A stretch of DNA of 64,000 nucleotides, taken from contig CM055097.1 of the NCBI GenBank assembly GCA_029204225.1, positions 12,694,721 through 12,758,720 on the forward strand, written 5' to 3'. Under the pieces are notes generated by a model, which was given only the letters and a program-made list of their open reading frames with translations, did no database searches and had not been told where the DNA came from. Source of the DNA: Diphasiastrum complanatum. Its lineage: Eukaryota > Streptophyta > Lycopodiopsida > Lycopodiales > Lycopodiaceae. Shown here piece by piece: positions 49,301-55,300 of the stretch (positions are counted from its first letter, which is position 1; each line of letters starts with the position of its first letter). A program made the translations under genes and the position numbers.

Positions 49301-52300
49301 AAGATGTGATTTAACAAGCCAGCATAAGGCAGCATCTATCTTTTGATCTGGATTCTTCATTGATTTATTGATAAATCCTCAACATAGCAGGAGTCACTCG
49401 TAGATTGATTTTTCCCCAAAGTACTAAGCCAGTAATCTTTGAGTTGCTATGTCCTCACTCTTACATGCACCATGGTAGGTATGAATATCTTATACCTACA
49501 CAGATTTTTCTAAGACAACAAAACCAAGGGAACCACAAGCTCTATAAACTTAAAATTGATGTGAAAAGACAAAACCTAAACCCTACTGCATCCTGGGATA
49601 CTATCCTTCAAGACATTAATTGTCTAGTAGGCCTTTGTCTACAGTGTTAGTAAGTGTATAGCAACCAGATAATATATTGCAAAGCAACAAGTCATGAATA
49701 CAAGAAGCAAGAACACCACTGTTTTTTCAAGTAAAACCTATCTGTGTTTCATCAAGAGATTGCAATACAAGGCATTGCTTGTTTTGTACAGTGCCTTCCT
49801 CGTGTTTAATAAGGTATGGTCCCCGTATCTAACAAGGAATTGCAAAGCAATACGTCGGTATTGTCATGTACAACAAAAGATAAGATTGTAGATTTATTCT
49901 TTGATCTTATAGAGCTTACTAGTAAAGAACAATTCCTAAACCTAACATTAACCAAAAATGATCATAGTGGGACATTCTATCTTCATTCATTAATCACAAC
50001 GGATGGCAGGCACCCTCTTTGTATGAAATGCTCTTGGAAAACCCTCAAAACTCCCTAGTACTTATAAAGAATTGCGGTTACGTGCCACAAAGTCGGCAAA
50101 CTTGGGTAGCTTATCAAGCCATTTTTGTGGAAACTCATTATGCCTGGGCCAGAAAATCCACCTTATATGGTACCTAATTATGTCTTGCACTCCTCAATAA
50201 TAATGTAGAGAACAAACCTAAGTACCTCATTTCCAAATTAAAGTATAGGTTATAGAAGATTTTAATAGAAGATTTCAGAAGTTAGTAATGTTTATGTCTT
50301 TGGATTGAAGGATCCCTCAAACAGACTTCAGTAGAATACATGGATCTCGATTCTCGAAATATTGTCTGTGCATTTGGCATTTTTGATGTTCGAATAGGGA
50401 CACAACATGATTCATAATGGGTAGCAAGCTAGGGATCAACTAAACTTAAGGTAGTTTCAACCTACAAAAAGTTGGTGGCATTATGATTAGTTGTAACTCA
50501 AATAAGGAGCATACATTGCATTTTAGGGTCTAGCTTTTAGGTTTCACATAGAGGCAATGACTTAGTCAATCATATGATCTTTTCTTTGTTGACCACTTTG
50601 TAAATATCGCTTCTTGTATTTTTCTTTTGTAGATAGACTACCATAATGACCTTCATCAAAATCGACTTATCAACGATCCTTACACAGATCTAAGATGGGC
50701 ATTAAGTTGTATTATGCTGGAAATGGGAGCATACATTTGTTAGGTGCATGGTATGGATGCGCTGCAGGTTATATCAAGAAGATCATTTGTTGTCGTAAGT
50801 CTTGGGGCTTAATTGATGGCTGTCTGATCATATTGTTGTTGTGCATGGTAGTTAGCATCACAATAAACTCCATTTGTTTCAAGACCTATTAAATTGCCAA
50901 AATTTGAAAACAATCATTATTCATTTATGTACTAAACATCATTTGACAAAAAAAATTATATTTTCTTGACAGCACATCTCCTTTCTGTCACATTATGATG
51001 CCCTTTCTTTATACAATGGTAGTTTTTACCGCAAGGAATGTGGCCAGTGCCGTTGTCGATCACTTTAGCTTTTTGAATAACAATTTGACCAATGATAAGG
51101 ATATCAAACAAAACTCAATGCAAGTAATGCAGTTAATTCCTAAGAGCAATGACATTGGCAAGCAATTCTTTTCATGGGAGGGGTAACAATTCACATGAGA
51201 ACGAAGTTTACAAGGTTCATATGTAATTACTCCCCCATATCAAAAAAGAAAGGTTCCCATCCTAACAACAATAGCATCTACTATGAATTTCTTATCATAG
51301 ACTGTTGACCGTAGAACAAGCACAATGCTAAGCAAAATCTTGAGGATATCAAAACATCTTGACACTCAAAAGACCAACAGAAAAGAGAGCCTTTGTGAAG
51401 CAGCACTTGAAGAGGAGAGGCAATTGTAGCAAAGTTAGGCATGAATTTTCATAGATGGGTGGTGACACCTAAGAACATGAAAGTTCTTAAGAATAGGCCA
51501 AAATCAGAAAAAATTAATCTTAGTTGAAACAATTTATATAGTACCGGACGAAAGAAAAAACACAATGAATTCTGTTTCAAAAACATAAAAAAGCATTTGG
51601 GTCTTTTGGCATACATTCAAGCAATAAAAAGCTGATGTGGAATGGTTGATATGAGTTGTCAAGGTGTTGTCAACAAAAATACCATCAAAATAGACTAATA
51701 TGCAAAGGCCGAACAAAGGTCTTAGGACATTTTTCATGATGTTATGGATGGTAGGTGGTGCATTAGTGCCACCAAAATGATCCATCGATGCCACCAAAAA
51801 GGAGAATTTGGAACTTATAAAGCCTAGAAGAAGTACAAAAAAAGTTTCATGTTCATCACTTGGTTGAATTACGTCCCTATGGTATAGCCCCAATCATGTC
51901 GAAATAATATCAGCACTTTCAAATAATGTCCTGCTGCACAAATAATTGTATGTGATTGTGTGATGTATCTCAATGTCTCTAAGTAGTAAGTGTTCATATT
52001 GTCATTGTATAGAGCCATAATCACTGTCTAGACACAACATTGGGTTTTTTTAACAAAAGGCTAGAAATAAAACCAAGCGAAAAAAAACCACTAAAAACGT
52101 TTCGCCATTTCTTTCCCGACAAAGCCTATTCTTTCCCATTTCAAACGCATTTCAAACATGTTGCAAAAAGGCTTTTCAAAAAGGTCCATAAAACATTGAA
52201 CCGATCGTAAGCTAGAGGGGGCTGATAGGTCAAACTACATGGTCTACTAGCAAAAATAACAGGTGTAGTGTCAAAGATCCGCAGCCCAATGAATGTCGAT

Positions 52301-55300
52301 ATGCGGCCTTGTATCATCAGGTGAAGAATAAGGATTATATCATGTTTGGATTACCTGTATAATGTCAATAGTGAATGCACCTTCAAATACCAAGATGTCT
52401 AGAACTTTAAGAACCAACAGTACTCACATGTAGTGATGATCAATAAGGGCAACAATTGATATTGAAATAGAAATGAATATGAAATGCGTGACAATCGTAA
52501 GTGATGGATCAATAGATATTTGGCATGCAAGTATCACAATGCCAAAATTCAAAAAAACATCAAAAAAAGTGCAGTTGAAAAAAGAATGATGTAACAAGAT
52601 CTTGAAAGATGTATGCAAACAACTGAAAGAGATGGAAGTGGCAAATCATAAAAAGGTCTCATTAACTTTCAAATGTCAGATTGGCAAGTAGTAGTGCATG
52701 AGAACTGCCTGACTGTAGGACAATTACTGATGCAAAAATATCCTAACAAAGTACCAAAAAAGTTGACTTCCCAAAAACTCGTGAAACCTAGAAAATTAGA
52801 AGGTGAAATTCCACACATGCTTGAGTTGTAAAGTGCAATAGAAAACCTAATGTAGACAGAACAGATTTTGAAAAGCACAGAAAAGTATGAGAACAATGAA
52901 GCTTCAAAGACTTTGAACTCCAAATTGCAGCATCTAATGATCCAGATGAAGAGATGTGAGGCAGAATAGAAGCATGTAACAATAAGAAAAACGGCAAAAG
53001 AAAGTTCCTTAGAAGCCTTTGCAGTGTCTGGTATTACTCAAAGAGACTAATCAACCATTGAGTCAATTAGCATGTCTTTTGAGCACCAAAAATCAGCAGA
53101 CTTATGAGTAAAAAACAGTAAATATTTAGTCTTTAGTGAGATGCCTAAGTTTCCGCTTGTGATATTTTGAAGCAATCTCAGTTGTAGAATATATAAAATA
53201 AGAGCGAACTGCAGCAAACAACCACCTTACCGTAAGTTTTTCCATGAGCCCTTTCTATCTCTTTGACGATTGAGAACGTATCAGTTTGAACAGTTGCTAC
53301 TTTTGAATAAGTTGAACAAAATTGGTTCTTTTGTTGCTTCCGTTTCTCGTGCAACCTCTGTTCCACATTTTTAGAAGAAGATTTTTCTCGTGGCTGGGCT
53401 CTAAACAGAGACTGCATAACTTCTCGAGAAAGAGCGCTGGGATTTTCAACAGAAAGTCTCTCTTCTGATACCCCAGCTTGAATCAAACACTGTACAGCAT
53501 TACTGCAACCAAACCAAAATTATCCCCAAACTGCCATAGAAAGAAGAATGCAATATCTTACTTTCCTTCCAGTTATTTTTATAAAAATACGTGGAATAGT
53601 CAGGGTACTCATAAGAAATAAAGCCTGCTTAGCATCTCAATCACCCAAAAGAAAGACATCTACCTTTATGACAATAACCTTTCAGTGTCCATTTGCATGC
53701 AAATTGTATTTTTCACAAAATATTATCTCAACTTAGACGAAAAGTACTCAATCCAATATCTGAATTCTTAATGCCATGACAATGTCTCACCAAGCAGAAT
53801 TAAGATGAACCAACTGCAATTGCGCAAACCAGCAAAATTTCTGTTTGAAGTAGTACTCACTTAAAGTACTTCATTGATTATACTTTACTCACCCCAAGGT
53901 TTGGAATTGGCTTACTTCAGGTGCACAAATGGAGATACAGGATTTCAAATGCAAAAGCTTGGGAAGGCAACTCTGATTTAGACTTTCTTACTACATTGTT
54001 TAATAAAAGCCTGAACTTCGTACTGTGAGGTTTATTTATTCCACAGTTTAAATAATAAGTGTTGTTAATTTCTATCTCCATTCAAAACAGATTAAATTTA
54101 ATAGTACTGGACTTGTAATATTCATGAGTTATGGACTTGCCTCATTACATTCGCCGCGTCCATTCTTTTATTCGTTATTATGCATATACTGGCCTTGGGC
54201 CCTATTTGGTCATATTTTTAGGACTTAGTCACGTTGATTTGGAGTGGGGGTCCTCCTATTGGGAGGGCGCACTATTTTCCCTCCAAATCCTATTCCCTCC
54301 CTTTTTTGAATCCTCTATTTGATGGGAGAGGATATATATAGGGCAGCATTGTATTCCTTTATTCAGTTTATGATGATTGCTCCTCTTTAGCCTCCTTAAG
54401 CATTCTTTCTTCCTGCTTTCTAGCTTAAATTACTTGGTGGTAATAGCATCGTCCTTGATGCAAACACCATGAAACATAACGAAAGAGGGTGCACAATCTA
54501 AGAAAGACGTTTTGCTACTTTGCCATCCGAATAAAATATGCAGCACGATTCCAAGCCACACTTTTGAAGTAGTAAGTACTGAAATTGAAATAGACAAAAA
54601 TCATCACAGCCACTTGCTTCCAAAGAAACACGACTACAGAACTAAGATTCATGAGGTTTAACAGATTACATGGCTGCCTTGAATACCTGTAGTTGAAGTC
54701 ATTCGCCTGCAAGACTTCAAACAGTGTCTTCATTTCCATACTTGGGTAAGCAGCATGGAGCCGCTTCACGATTGGCTGTAAGTCAAAAACTTGAGAGTTA
54801 AAAGCTCCTATAGAGGATGAAGTGCAAAAAGAATGTCTATTGTTTCCATTTTGTACAAGAGAAAGGCGAACATATCCAGCTACAAGCTCTATCAAGGCTT
54901 AACAAAATAATAATCACAAGGCCATCAAAGTACACAGACCCACTAGGCCATAAAGCTATTGGATAAAGATACATTACACAAATTTCAACTGGAGAAATAT
55001 CTCTGCAAGTTCCCCAAGTGATCAAGGCTACGAAAGCCTAGGGATCAAATGTGATAGAAATATAAGATTGGGTTTCTACCCCGACTCTTCCGTAAGCCCT
55101 CAATGCATGCAATTCCAAGAAGTTTTCATCCCTAAGTTCAAGATGACTCAACAACTCCGTTGAAATACTTTTCAACTGATTAAGCTTTTTAATGCTATAA
55201 GGATGCTGCTTTTATGAATAGCTCAAAGTGCTGAAAAGTGCACAAAATATGTTTTTGGGTATTTTTACTCCATATCAATATGGTTAGCACATAGTATTTC